From Candidatus Iainarchaeum sp. (lineage in GTDB: Archaea > Iainarchaeota > Iainarchaeia > Iainarchaeales > JAAZKV01), in the NCBI GenBank assembly GCA_026397035.1, contig JAPLVQ010000169.1:1-11671 (forward strand): a stretch of DNA of 11,671 nt, read 5' to 3'. The notes under the pieces are model-generated. The model ran no database searches. It was not told where the DNA came from and was given only the letters and a program-made list of their open reading frames with translations. The translations under genes and the position numbers were made by a program. How positions within the stretch are numbered: position 1 is the first letter of the stretch; every line of letters begins with the position of its first letter. This document shows, piece after piece, positions 6,385-11,332 of the stretch.

Positions 6385-6392
6385 TTTTAAAA
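6385..6392 (-). promoter_or_regulatory. Box A of the 128-aa gene, overlapping the DUF655 stop
   Basis: TTTTAAAA on the minus strand is centred about 22 bases upstream of the ATG at 6366 and overlaps the DUF655 stop codon at 6387-6389. The 20-base gap between the genes leaves no room for any other promoter. Confidence 0.4.
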
Positions 6393-6968
6393 TGGTCTTC
6401 CATATCTTTGCAGTCTTGGCTCTGCTGGGGGTCTTACAAACAAGTAGTGTTTGTCCTCAGAGCCTTCAAGTTCTTCAATTATTCTTTTAACAATCGCTTT
6501 TACCGGTTCGGGTGTCCCTTTTACCCTTAAAAGAACTTCTTCTAGAGTTGCAAAAGGCTTTTTTTCTCTCTCGTCAAGGAGAGCAAGCATATGTTTTTTT
6601 CCCATGCCCGGCAATAGTTCGAGCTGGTGGCGCCTTAGCGAAATCGCCCGTGAAGTATTAAAGAAACCCAAGTATTTTTCTTTTTGCAATATTACTATTT
6701 TTCCAATTACTTCTTCAAGCTCTGATAACGAATTTGAAGTCAAATCCCTGAAAGTAATTCTGCCTTTAACAAGCTCTACTTTTGGCCGAGCTTCTTTTCC
6801 AACGTAAACTTCTTCTCCAACAGTAAGACTAATCCCTGATTTAGGAACTATTTCAAGTAAAGTAAAATAGTCTCTGCCAATTATCTGGGCAAGCGCTTCA
6901 GTCTTTGCCGCGCTAGGCTTTCCTGTCGGCATGTAATCCAAAACATAGCCGTATTCTTCTGCAGTCAT
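6387..6968 (-). CDS. DUF655 protein, predicted S1/OB-fold and helix-hairpin-helix RNA-binding protein
   Basis: Archaeal DUF655 protein of 193 residues, full length for the family. The N-terminus MTAEEYGYVLDYMPTGK is the family hallmark. An OB-like beta-rich half (about 1-85) contains LTVGEEVYVGKEARPKVELV, consistent with an S1-like nucleic-acid-binding domain. The C-terminal half carries a helix-hairpin-helix segment, LPGMGKKHMLALLDERE near 119-135, followed by PFATLEEV. It ends in a short basic tail (PRLQRYGRPF). The family is genomically tied to eL21, rpoF and ksgA, all present here on the same strand, suggesting a role in ribosome assembly or transcription-translation coupling; no biochemical function is established to my knowledge. 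It is 165 bases downstream of rpoF, which ends in a T-rich stretch, so separate transcription is plausible. Confidence 0.9.
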   Translation of the reverse strand: MTAEEYGYVLDYMPTGKPSAAKTEALAQIIGRDYFTLLEIVPKSGISLTVGEEVYVGKEARPKVELVKGRITFRDLTSNSLSELEEVIGKIVILQKEKYLGFFNTSRAISLRRHQLELLPGMGKKHMLALLDEREKKPFATLEEVLLRVKGTPEPVKAIVKRIIEELEGSEDKHYLFVRPPAEPRLQRYGRPF

Positions 6969-7109
6969 AAAATCAACTCAAACATCTAATTAACTAAAAT
7001 CTTTAACATCAACTAAAATTCCAAAAATTAACCCTATTATTATAACTAATTTGTGATACAATTACCTGCACATCATTATTAAATAATTTCCTCAGGCACT
7101 TTTTTCCCT

Positions 7110-7133
7110 AAAAATTGAGAAAAAACAAAAAAG
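7110..7133 (-). terminator. T-rich terminator after rpoF
   Basis: Directly after the rpoF stop the minus strand reads CTTTTTTGTTTTTTCTC followed by another T5 run. Archaeal RNA polymerase terminates at such oligo-T stretches without a strong hairpin. This suggests that eL21 and rpoF end here and that DUF655 has its own transcription start. Confidence 0.5.
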
Positions 7134-7481
7134 CTATTCAAGCTTTTCCTCAAACTTTTTTGTGAGCTCAATGACTTGTTTTAGCTCTTCGTCACTGGGA
7201 ATAATGCCTTTTGGGAGCATTAACTGTAGTTGTTCAAGACGTGTTGGTATAGTGTTTGCTATCTCGAACCTCAAAAGCTCATTTTCCTTTAAAAAACCAA
7301 TTTCATTAAGTGCATCAAGCAAATCCTTTGTCTGCTTTTCAGTAAGTTTAGCAAATTTCTCAACGTACTTAAATGTCTGTTCCTGCTCGTAATTAAGCTC
7401 TTTTTCGCCTTTTCTTTCCTTAAGAACTTCCTTTACTTCGTGTAAAGCTACAGGCTTCATTGACAAAACTCTACTCTCCAT
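7134..7481 (-). CDS. rpoF: DNA-directed RNA polymerase subunit Rpo4 (RpoF, Rpb4 family)
   Basis: Rpo4 pairs with Rpo7 (RpoE) to form the stalk of archaeal RNA polymerase, which aids promoter opening and RNA binding. The ATG at 7481 gives 115 residues, usual for the family; an in-frame TTG at 7493 is rejected because GGTGG at 7486-7490 sits four bases before the ATG as a Shine-Dalgarno. The N-terminal segment KPVALHEVKEVLKERK is followed by the helical HRDC-like domain: LNYEQEQTFKYVEKFAKL, then LTEKQTKDLLDALNEIGF and IANTIPTRLEQLQLMLPKG, then PSDEELKQVIELTKKF. The order Glu-rich helix, IANxxP and LP(K/R)...EL matches archaeal Rpb4. It lies 104 bases behind eL21 on the same strand, the conserved archaeal arrangement. 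The Rpo7 gene is not in the window. Confidence 0.93.
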   Translation of the reverse strand: MESRVLSMKPVALHEVKEVLKERKGEKELNYEQEQTFKYVEKFAKLTEKQTKDLLDALNEIGFLKENELLRFEIANTIPTRLEQLQLMLPKGIIPSDEELKQVIELTKKFEEKLE

Positions 7482-7485
7482 AATT

Positions 7486-7490
7486 CCACC
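7486..7490 (-). promoter_or_regulatory. Ribosome binding site of rpoF
   Basis: GGTGG on the minus strand, four bases before the ATG at 7481. It complements the archaeal 16S 3' end and selects this ATG over the upstream TTG. Confidence 0.5.
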
Positions 7491-7500
7491 CAAAAAAACA

Positions 7501-7567
7501 TTAAACCGACTTAAACTACCAAATTAACTCAAACTTAACTCAAACCGACTCAAACTTCTAAACTAAC
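7501..7567. repeat. Two 28-bp direct repeats between eL21 and rpoF
   Basis: Positions 7501-7528 and 7540-7567 agree at 23 of 28 positions (shared core AAACCGACT-AAACT-C-AAA-TAAC, single-base differences shown by dashes). The 11-base spacer TCAAACTTAAC resembles the ends of the unit. The period is 39 bases. The repeats fill most of the 104-base spacer between the two genes. Confidence 0.6.
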
Positions 7568-7585
7568 ATTCAAGCACAAAAAAAT

Positions 7586-7885
7586 TTAATTAACAATTTT
7601 CTTTATGTGAACCGCTGTTGTTACTACTGTCAACGGCTGATTCCCCTTTGCAACAGAAACTTCATAAGCGTCCCCGCGCTTCTTTGCAACAATTCCGCTT
7701 AAACCATGAAAATTCTTGTCAGGCAAACCGTAATGATAACTACCATCAACAACAATCTGAACCTTGTCGCCTATCTCGAACTCTCTCATAATATCATTAA
7801 CGCTGACCTTCGCACCGTGCTTTTTGAACTTATAACGCGTCTTGCTCCTCTTTCCTTGTGTCCGCGGATTTCCTGACTGCTTCAT
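7586..7885 (-). CDS. rpl21e: Large-subunit ribosomal protein eL21
   Basis: Structural protein of the archaeal/eukaryotic large ribosomal subunit, absent from bacteria. The 99-residue length is standard. A very basic N-terminal tail (NPRTQGKRSKTRYKFKKHG) contacts rRNA, followed by an SH3-like beta barrel: FEIGDKVQIVVDGSYHYGLP near 36-55, then FHGLSGIVAKKRGDAYEVSV near 59-78, with the glycine pattern GLSGIV..KRG typical of eL21. The start at 7885 is supported by GGTGA at 7893-7897, seven bases upstream. It heads the eL21-rpoF-DUF655-ksgA run. A box A at 7941-7948 predicts a leader of about 30 bases. Confidence 0.95.
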   Translation of the reverse strand: MKQSGNPRTQGKRSKTRYKFKKHGAKVSVNDIMREFEIGDKVQIVVDGSYHYGLPDKNFHGLSGIVAKKRGDAYEVSVAKGNQPLTVVTTAVHIKKIVN

Positions 7886-7892
7886 CTTACAC

Positions 7893-7897
7893 TCACC
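7893..7897 (-). promoter_or_regulatory. Ribosome binding site of eL21
   Basis: GGTGA on the minus strand, seven bases before the ATG at 7885, a standard Shine-Dalgarno core and spacing. Confidence 0.55.
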
Positions 7898-7940
7898 GTA
7901 TCAATACTAAACTTGGAATAATAAAATTGGGAAGGAAAGC

Positions 7941-7948
7941 TTTAAAAA
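7941..7948 (-). promoter_or_regulatory. Box A of the eL21 cluster
   Basis: TTTTTAAA on the minus strand. Transcription about 25 bases downstream would begin near 7919 and give a leader of some 30 bases holding the Shine-Dalgarno, the layout expected of a highly expressed ribosomal operon. Confidence 0.45.
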
Positions 7949-8016
7949 GGCGCACATGGGAGAAACAACAAAAAGTTTAGCAAAACAATAATGACTACCT
8001 GTTGCCAAAAAGCGGG

Positions 8017-8367
8017 CTAATACCCAAACCGTCTTTCATATTCTTTGTGATTAAACCATTCAAGGATTATTGTTAATATTAAGACTCCATCAGCGGTTAT
8101 TGTATATATTAATCGCCATCCATTGGACAAGTCATACTTCCAAAGATTTGTAATTCCATAATTTCTCACATACACATTTGGCCACCTATTATGAGGAATC
8201 TTAACAAACTTGCTGAGATCCTCTGTAAGATCATCAAGTGCGCGGTTAATCAAAAAGTATAGTTCTTTTTCATCCGAAGAACCTATGCCAAGCCTTTCAA
8301 AAGCAATTTTGAGCTTTTCGTCAACAAAAGCAACTTTTCTTGGCTTTTTTGAAAAATGTTTTAGCAT
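8017..8367 (-). CDS. RelE/YoeB-like small protein, probable mRNA-interferase-type toxin
   Basis: 116 residues from the ATG at 8367. The body has the architecture of RelE/ParE-superfamily toxins: a basic start (MLKHFSKKPRKVAF), two predicted helices (DEKLKIAFERLGI and YFLINRALDDLTEDLSKF), then beta strands NVYVRNYGITNLWKYDL, GWRLIYTITA and VLILTIILEW, ending in FNHKEYERRFGY. The RLIYTI strand and a final aromatic/basic patch match RelE-type active-site placement, where conserved Arg, His and Tyr cut mRNA on the ribosome. Family assignment is from pattern, not a search. A small winged-helix-like gene lies 89 bases upstream on the same strand and may be its partner. It has its own box A (8391-8398), so the pair would not strictly be one operon. 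A solitary RelE-like relic is the alternative. Confidence 0.55.
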   Translation of the reverse strand: MLKHFSKKPRKVAFVDEKLKIAFERLGIGSSDEKELYFLINRALDDLTEDLSKFVKIPHNRWPNVYVRNYGITNLWKYDLSNGWRLIYTITADGVLILTIILEWFNHKEYERRFGY

Positions 8368-8390
8368 ATATAGAAGCAGCAAATTTTTCA

Positions 8391-8398
8391 GTTTAAAA
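8391..8398 (-). promoter_or_regulatory. Box A of the RelE-like gene
   Basis: TTTTAAAC on the minus strand, centred about 27 bases before the ATG at 8367, indicating a leaderless or near-leaderless mRNA independent of the upstream gene. Confidence 0.45.
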
Positions 8399-8414
8399 TG
8401 TTAACTAAAATTTA

Positions 8415-8424
8415 GTCAATTGAC
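8415..8424. promoter_or_regulatory. Palindrome GTCAATTGAC upstream of the RelE-like gene's box A
   Basis: A perfect 10-base palindrome lies 16 bases upstream of the box A, with a second palindrome GTTAAC (8400-8405) between the two. A DNA-binding antitoxin commonly binds such sites, so this is a candidate operator. Chance is not excluded in AT-rich sequence. Confidence 0.3.
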
Positions 8425-8456
8425 GACATGAAAATAATCTCTAACTTTTTTCAAAA

Positions 8457-8738
8457 TCAGCTTTTCGACCGCACAATCAGTTTTTGGTTATTCAAAACCT
8501 TTTTTACTAATACAGGATTCCAAGTCCAAATGAGTTTTCCATCACTGCAGACCATAATTTTTCCCAAATCTTCGAGATAATCAATAATATATTTAAAAGT
8601 CTGGTACTGGACTTGCTTTGGCAAAGTACGCCAAAGTTCATTCTTTGAAATATACTTATCTGCCCCCTTAATCGCATCCTCAATCATAATAACTGTATCA
8701 AGTCGAGGATAATGCAAAACCGCCTTCGCTAGAGCCAT
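8457..8738 (-). CDS. Small winged-helix-like protein, possible antitoxin or regulator
   Basis: 93 residues from the ATG at 8738 (MALAKAVLHYPRLDTVIMIE); an in-frame GTG at 8747 is less likely. The pattern helix (VIMIEDAIKGAD), helix (SKNELWRTLP), helix (VQYQTFKYIIDYLEDLG) and beta wing (KIMVCSDGKLIWTW) resembles a winged helix-turn-helix fold. From memory, short archaeal hypotheticals starting AKAVLHYPRLDTV...VE and containing LP..V.YQTF..I.DYLE are widespread; I know no proven function. On the same strand, 89 bases downstream, lies the RelE-like gene, so an antitoxin/regulator role is an inference from context. The upstream region is AT-rich with several TATA-like boxes (8752-8777) shared divergently with the next gene. 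Confidence 0.65.
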   Translation of the reverse strand: MALAKAVLHYPRLDTVIMIEDAIKGADKYISKNELWRTLPKQVQYQTFKYIIDYLEDLGKIMVCSDGKLIWTWNPVLVKKVLNNQKLIVRSKS

Positions 8739-8809
8739 AAAAAACACTAATAAGTTTATACATATACATATTTATAAATGATGGTGAAGCAAAATAATTG
8801 ACAAAAAGC

Positions 8810-8817
8810 ATAAATAA
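8810..8817 (+). promoter_or_regulatory. Box A of the 172-aa gene
   Basis: ATAAATAA is centred about 25 bases before the ATG at 8838, implying a leaderless mRNA and supporting that start over the in-frame TTG at 8823. Confidence 0.45.
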
Positions 8818-8837
8818 TACATTTGCTTAATCCTTGC

Positions 8838-9356
8838 ATGGTTGGCAACATAAAAAGAAGGGTAGTGCGCGCAATTACAAGCAGAACGAAGCAAAAGCGT
8901 CCAGCGAATCCCCTCAATTCAAAACGCAAAGCAACATTTGAAGAAATGAAACAGCTTGTTGAAAAAGAAATGGTGGGACGAAGAAAACAACTCGAAAGTA
9001 TGTTTGGAACCCACTGGAGAAAATATTTCTTTAATAACTTCAGGCTATTCCTTCCGGGAGAAAAAAGAATCAACTCGCAATTTCAAGCCCCCTCAAGTAG
9101 AAGGGGGAAAACAATTCAACAAACAGTTGATGATGTGAACGATGTAATACACCAGTTACATATTAATCCAAAGTCAATAAGCGAGTTACAGCCAAGAACT
9201 GTCGCAAAAAGGTTGGAAATTAAAAGCCCCGTGGAAATGACACCAACACAAAGAAAAACTATGGAAGAAACTTCTGACCAATTATATGAGATTGCCGCAC
9301 CCATTTATATCGAAATGCGGCGAAGAGGATATTCACATAAAGACCTTGTCCAATAG
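8838..9356 (+). CDS. Unrecognised basic protein, 172 aa
   Basis: I do not recognise this protein. The first 30 residues are strongly basic (MVGNIKRRVVRAITSRTKQK, then RPANPLNSKRK), suggesting nucleic-acid contact or an unfolded tail. Next comes a charged helical region (FEEMKQLVEKEMVGRRKQLE), an aromatic patch (MFGTHWRKYFFNNFRLFLPG), a linker (QAPSSRRGKT) and a second helical half (IQQTVDDVNDVIHQLHINPK; MTPTQRKTMEETSDQLYEIA) ending MRRRGYSHKDLVQ. There is no signal peptide, membrane segment, cysteine cluster or catalytic motif. A perfect CCCCCT/AGGGGG inverted repeat occurs in the linker codons (9088-9107). The frame is real by length, promoter placement and protein-like composition. It may be lineage-specific. 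It is transcribed toward tbp and divergently from the winged-helix gene. Confidence 0.65.
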   Translation: MVGNIKRRVVRAITSRTKQKRPANPLNSKRKATFEEMKQLVEKEMVGRRKQLESMFGTHWRKYFFNNFRLFLPGEKRINSQFQAPSSRRGKTIQQTVDDVNDVIHQLHINPKSISELQPRTVAKRLEIKSPVEMTPTQRKTMEETSDQLYEIAAPIYIEMRRRGYSHKDLVQ

Positions 9357-9430
9357 AAAACAACATTACCTTTCCTTACAAAGGGCTATGAAAATCAAAT
9401 TCAACACAACCCCCATTTCTCGGACAGCCT

Positions 9431-9459
9431 TTTTATACTTTAAAAACCCCCTTTATAAA
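9431..9459 (+). promoter_or_regulatory. tbp promoter with two stacked TATA boxes
   Basis: TTTATAAA (9452-9459) is flanked by C5 upstream (9447-9451) and CCC downstream, making a nearly symmetrical element. A second box, TTTTATA (9431-9437), lies about 20 bases upstream. From the proximal box the start would be near 9481, giving a leader of about 50 bases. As TBP binds TATA boxes, a doubled site before its own gene could allow feedback; that is inference. Confidence 0.5.
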
Positions 9460-9518
9460 CCCTTCTTTAGTCATTTTTATTAGAATAAGGTCTTTGCTAA
9501 GCATGGACTAGAGAAAAT

Positions 9519-9524
9519 AGGGGG
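9519..9524 (+). promoter_or_regulatory. Ribosome binding site of tbp
   Basis: AGGGGG ends eight bases before the ATG at 9533. It is G-rich rather than a perfect GGAGG but well placed. Confidence 0.4.
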
Positions 9525-9532
9525 TTTTATTG

Positions 9533-10090
9533 ATGAAATACACTATTGTTAATATGGTTGCAGCTGCTTCTTTGGATCAGAATCTGGATTTATACTCTTT
9601 GGCTGTCGGGATACCAAATATTGAGTACGAGCCTGAACAATTTCCTGGGGCTATTTTAAAAATCAAGGAACCAAAAGTTTCCATGCTTTTGTTTAAGAAT
9701 GGCAAAGTTATTTGCTCAGGAGCCAATAGTGAAGAACAAATCGCACAAGGTATCAGAAAAGCAAATAAAATGATTCACGAGGTTCAAAAAGAAGTAAAGA
9801 TTAAGCGTAATGTTCCTTTTGAGATAGTAAACTTTGTTGCAACAGCGTCACTGAATGTTAACCTTGACTTGTTTGATGTCGCGATGAATTTAGATAATGT
9901 TGAGTATGAGCCTGAACAGTTTCCTGGAGCGATTCTTAGAATGGATGAACCTAAATTAACCTTTCTCTTATTCAAGAACGGAAAAATGATTTGCGCTGGA
10001 GCAAAAAAAGAAGCTCACTTAAAGCAAGGATTAAAACTTGTTGAAGAAATGGTTGTAAAGAGAAAGAAAAAGAAGAAAAGTTTGGAATAA
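9533..10090 (+). CDS. tbp: TATA-box-binding protein (TBP)
   Basis: General transcription factor that binds box A and recruits TFB and RNA polymerase. With the ATG at 9533 (an adjacent in-frame TTG is at 9530) it has 185 residues built as the classical direct repeat: about 1-90 and 93-175. Each half contains IVN-VA-ASL, then NIEYEPEQFPGAILK or NVEYEPEQFPGAILR, then LLFKNGK and ICSGA or ICAGA. The Phe residues in FPG and LLF are the DNA-kinking positions known from TBP structures. The repeats are also similar at DNA level. Odd: the C-terminus is strongly basic (VKRKKKKKSLE), whereas many archaeal TBPs end in an acidic tail. The gene faces away from the flanking minus-strand gene at 10122, forming a convergent pair with a 31-base gap. 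Confidence 0.95.
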   Translation: MKYTIVNMVAAASLDQNLDLYSLAVGIPNIEYEPEQFPGAILKIKEPKVSMLLFKNGKVICSGANSEEQIAQGIRKANKMIHEVQKEVKIKRNVPFEIVNFVATASLNVNLDLFDVAMNLDNVEYEPEQFPGAILRMDEPKLTFLLFKNGKMICAGAKKEAHLKQGLKLVEEMVVKRKKKKKSLE

Positions 10091-10121
10091 AATCAAAAGT
10101 CTGAAATAAAATTATTCAAGA

Positions 10122-10685
10122 CTACGCTTTCTTTTTAGGCGGACCATGTTTTTTGGTCCTTCCCCTAAAATGAGTTGCCAGACTCTTGAATCGAACTGCT
10201 CTTTCTTCATGCAATCTTTTATAATAAAGATTATCAGCCGCCTTGCTTCCATTAATTAGAGGCAAATATGAACTTTGAGTAACTCGACCCAAAAAAACCC
10301 CTCTTATTGCTTTTTGAGCTTCTAAATTAATATTTTTATAGCAAATACGGGCATTACCCCCAATTCCGGTAGAAAAAATTTTTTCATTTTGTGTTACTTT
10401 AGATTTAAGCCGCGTTATTATTTCCATAAAATTTCGTTCATACCCACCAAACCGAGAACTGTTAAACCATAACCCGTCCTCATATTTTACTTCAATTAAA
10501 TTTTTTTTGCACGAAAAAGGAAGCACTTGTTGAAGTTTGCTAAAAAAAAGATCACTAACAAACTTTCCTCTAAAAGTAAAATTTAGAAAAAAAGTATTCG
10601 TGTCTTTTCTCAAACTTTTTTTGATAAAAGCAGCCACTCCAAACAAATCTTGTTCCATGCAATGTATCCCAAGTATTATGTGCAT
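10122..10685 (-). CDS. Unrecognised basic protein, 187 aa
   Basis: I do not recognise this family. The ATG at 10685 lies about 26 bases from a box A-like TTTTTATC (10708-10715, minus strand), supporting a leaderless start; ATG at residue 10 is possible. The N-terminal half is hydrophobic/aromatic and beta-like (MHIILGIH, FFLNFTFRGKFVSDLFFSKL). The middle has GLWFNSSRFGGYERNFMEII and FSTGIGGNARICYK. The last 30 residues are strongly basic (HEERAVRFKSLATHFRGRTK, then KHGPPKKKA), suggesting RNA or DNA binding. No membrane segment or signal peptide is seen. It is divergent from the 5S rRNA gene, the two promoters being about 20 bases apart, and convergent with tbp. A ribosome- or nucleoid-associated role would fit the charge and the neighbours but is speculation. 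Confidence 0.65.
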   Translation of the reverse strand: MHIILGIHCMEQDLFGVAAFIKKSLRKDTNTFFLNFTFRGKFVSDLFFSKLQQVLPFSCKKNLIEVKYEDGLWFNSSRFGGYERNFMEIITRLKSKVTQNEKIFSTGIGGNARICYKNINLEAQKAIRGVFLGRVTQSSYLPLINGSKAADNLYYKRLHEERAVRFKSLATHFRGRTKKHGPPKKKA

Positions 10686-10707
10686 TACCCAAGAAGAGCT
10701 TTTTAGG

Positions 10708-10715
10708 ATAAAAAT
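10708..10715 (-). promoter_or_regulatory. Box A of the 187-aa gene
   Basis: TTTTTATC on the minus strand, centred about 26 bases before the ATG at 10685. It sits about 20 bases from the oppositely directed 5S rRNA box A. Confidence 0.4.
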
Positions 10716-10734
10716 TACTCACCCAAAAGCAATC

Positions 10735-10742
10735 TTTATAAA
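10735..10742 (+). promoter_or_regulatory. Box A of the 5S rRNA gene
   Basis: TTTATAAA is centred about 25 bases before the first paired base of the 5S rRNA (10764), so transcription would begin at or very near the mature 5' end. Confidence 0.65.
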
Positions 10743-10763
10743 CCTTGCAGAGTGCAATGTGTA

Positions 10764-10880
10764 TGAAGGCGGCCAGACCGCGAGGGACACACCCGGACCC
10801 ATTCCGAACCCGGAAGTTAAGACTCGCAGGGATTGGCTTGGCACTGCTCTACGAGTGGAGCCTGTCAGACGCTGCCTTCA
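10764..10880 (+). rRNA. rrf: 5S ribosomal RNA, free-standing
   Basis: About 117 bases. The terminal helix I is TGAAGGCGGC (10764-10773) paired with GCTGCCTTCA (10871-10880), ten pairs with one G-U. Inside is the conserved 5S segment CCCGGACCCATTCCGAACCC followed by GGAAGTTAAG (about 10792-10821), and the helix IV/V region GGGATTGGCTTGG...GCCTGTCAG. No 16S or 23S rRNA lies beside it, so 5S is a separate transcription unit, as in several archaeal lineages. Ends are set by the helix and could shift by one to three bases. Confidence 0.93.
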
Positions 10881-10884
10881 CATG

Positions 10885-10893
10885 ATTTTTATT
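10885..10893 (+). terminator. T-rich terminator of 5S rRNA
   Basis: A T5-A-T3 run begins five bases after the 5S terminal helix, suitable for archaeal oligo-T termination. Confidence 0.4.
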
Positions 10894-11002
10894 TCGTCGT
10901 GTTTGATGAATAATTTGTCTTTCAAACAGTAACTCTGCTTCACTAAGCACCTCTTTTTTGAATATAATTCATTCAAAGCAATTTTTTGAGTTTTTGGATA
11001 GG

Positions 11003-11042
11003 TTTAAAAAGGAGTTAATTCATTCTCGAGAAATAGAGGTGA
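11003..11042 (+). promoter_or_regulatory. Ferredoxin promoter, palindrome and ribosome binding site
   Basis: Box A TTTAAAAA at 11003-11010 predicts a start near 11032. A perfect palindrome TTCTCGAGAA (11023-11032) lies exactly there and is a possible operator. GAGGTGA (11036-11042) is a near-ideal Shine-Dalgarno, five bases before the ATG at 11048; the leader would be about 16 bases. Confidence 0.6.
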
Positions 11043-11047
11043 GCTTA

Positions 11048-11260
11048 ATGGCAGTAAAAATTTCACAAGATAATGTAGCTTGTATTGGTTGCGGGGCGTG
11101 CGTTGCAATTTGCCCTTCGGACTGGAAACTTGAAGGCGACAAAGCGATTCTGGTTGGCGGAAAAAAAGAAGGAAAGCTTTTTGTTAAAACCGTAAAAGAC
11201 GCTGGGTGCAGTAAGGATGCAGAAAATGCTTGCCCTGTTAGATGCATTAAAGTTCAATAA
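11048..11260 (+). CDS. fdx: Single-cluster [4Fe-4S] ferredoxin, P. furiosus type
   Basis: Small soluble electron carrier of 70 residues. Cluster ligands predicted by comparison with Pyrococcus furiosus ferredoxin are Cys12, Cys15, Cys18 (CIGCGAC) and Cys62 (ACPV). Position 15 is Cys here but Asp in the P. furiosus protein, so an ordinary all-Cys cluster is expected. Cys22 (ICPSD) and Cys54 (AGCSKD) align with the P. furiosus pair that forms a disulfide, so a single cluster plus disulfide is likely rather than two clusters. Cys66 (VRCIKV) is an extra, unpaired cysteine. An in-frame TTG 30 codons upstream (10958) is rejected because the ATG has a strong Shine-Dalgarno. It is monocistronic, convergent with the endonuclease-like gene. 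The partner oxidoreductase is not in the window. Confidence 0.93.
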   Translation: MAVKISQDNVACIGCGACVAICPSDWKLEGDKAILVGGKKEGKLFVKTVKDAGCSKDAENACPVRCIKVQ

Positions 11261-11332
11261 TTAATAATTAAAATATAAATGCGCCTTCAATTAATAGGGG
11301 TACTCAATTAATTTAATCATAGCTTTAAATAG

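Noticed and set aside
8756..9073. Open frame of 105 codons on the minus strand, hydrophobic and Phe/Cys-rich
   Set aside because: It overlaps the longer plus-strand 172-aa frame, which has a well-placed box A. Hydrophobic shadows are usual opposite lysine-rich genes.
10537..10932. Open frame of 131 codons on the plus strand running into 5S rRNA
   Set aside because: It crosses the 5S rRNA gene and its promoter and is antisense to the 187-aa gene.
10958..11047. In-frame TTG adding 30 residues to the ferredoxin
   Set aside because: The ATG at 11048 has a near-perfect Shine-Dalgarno, and the P. furiosus ferredoxin begins at the equivalent place.
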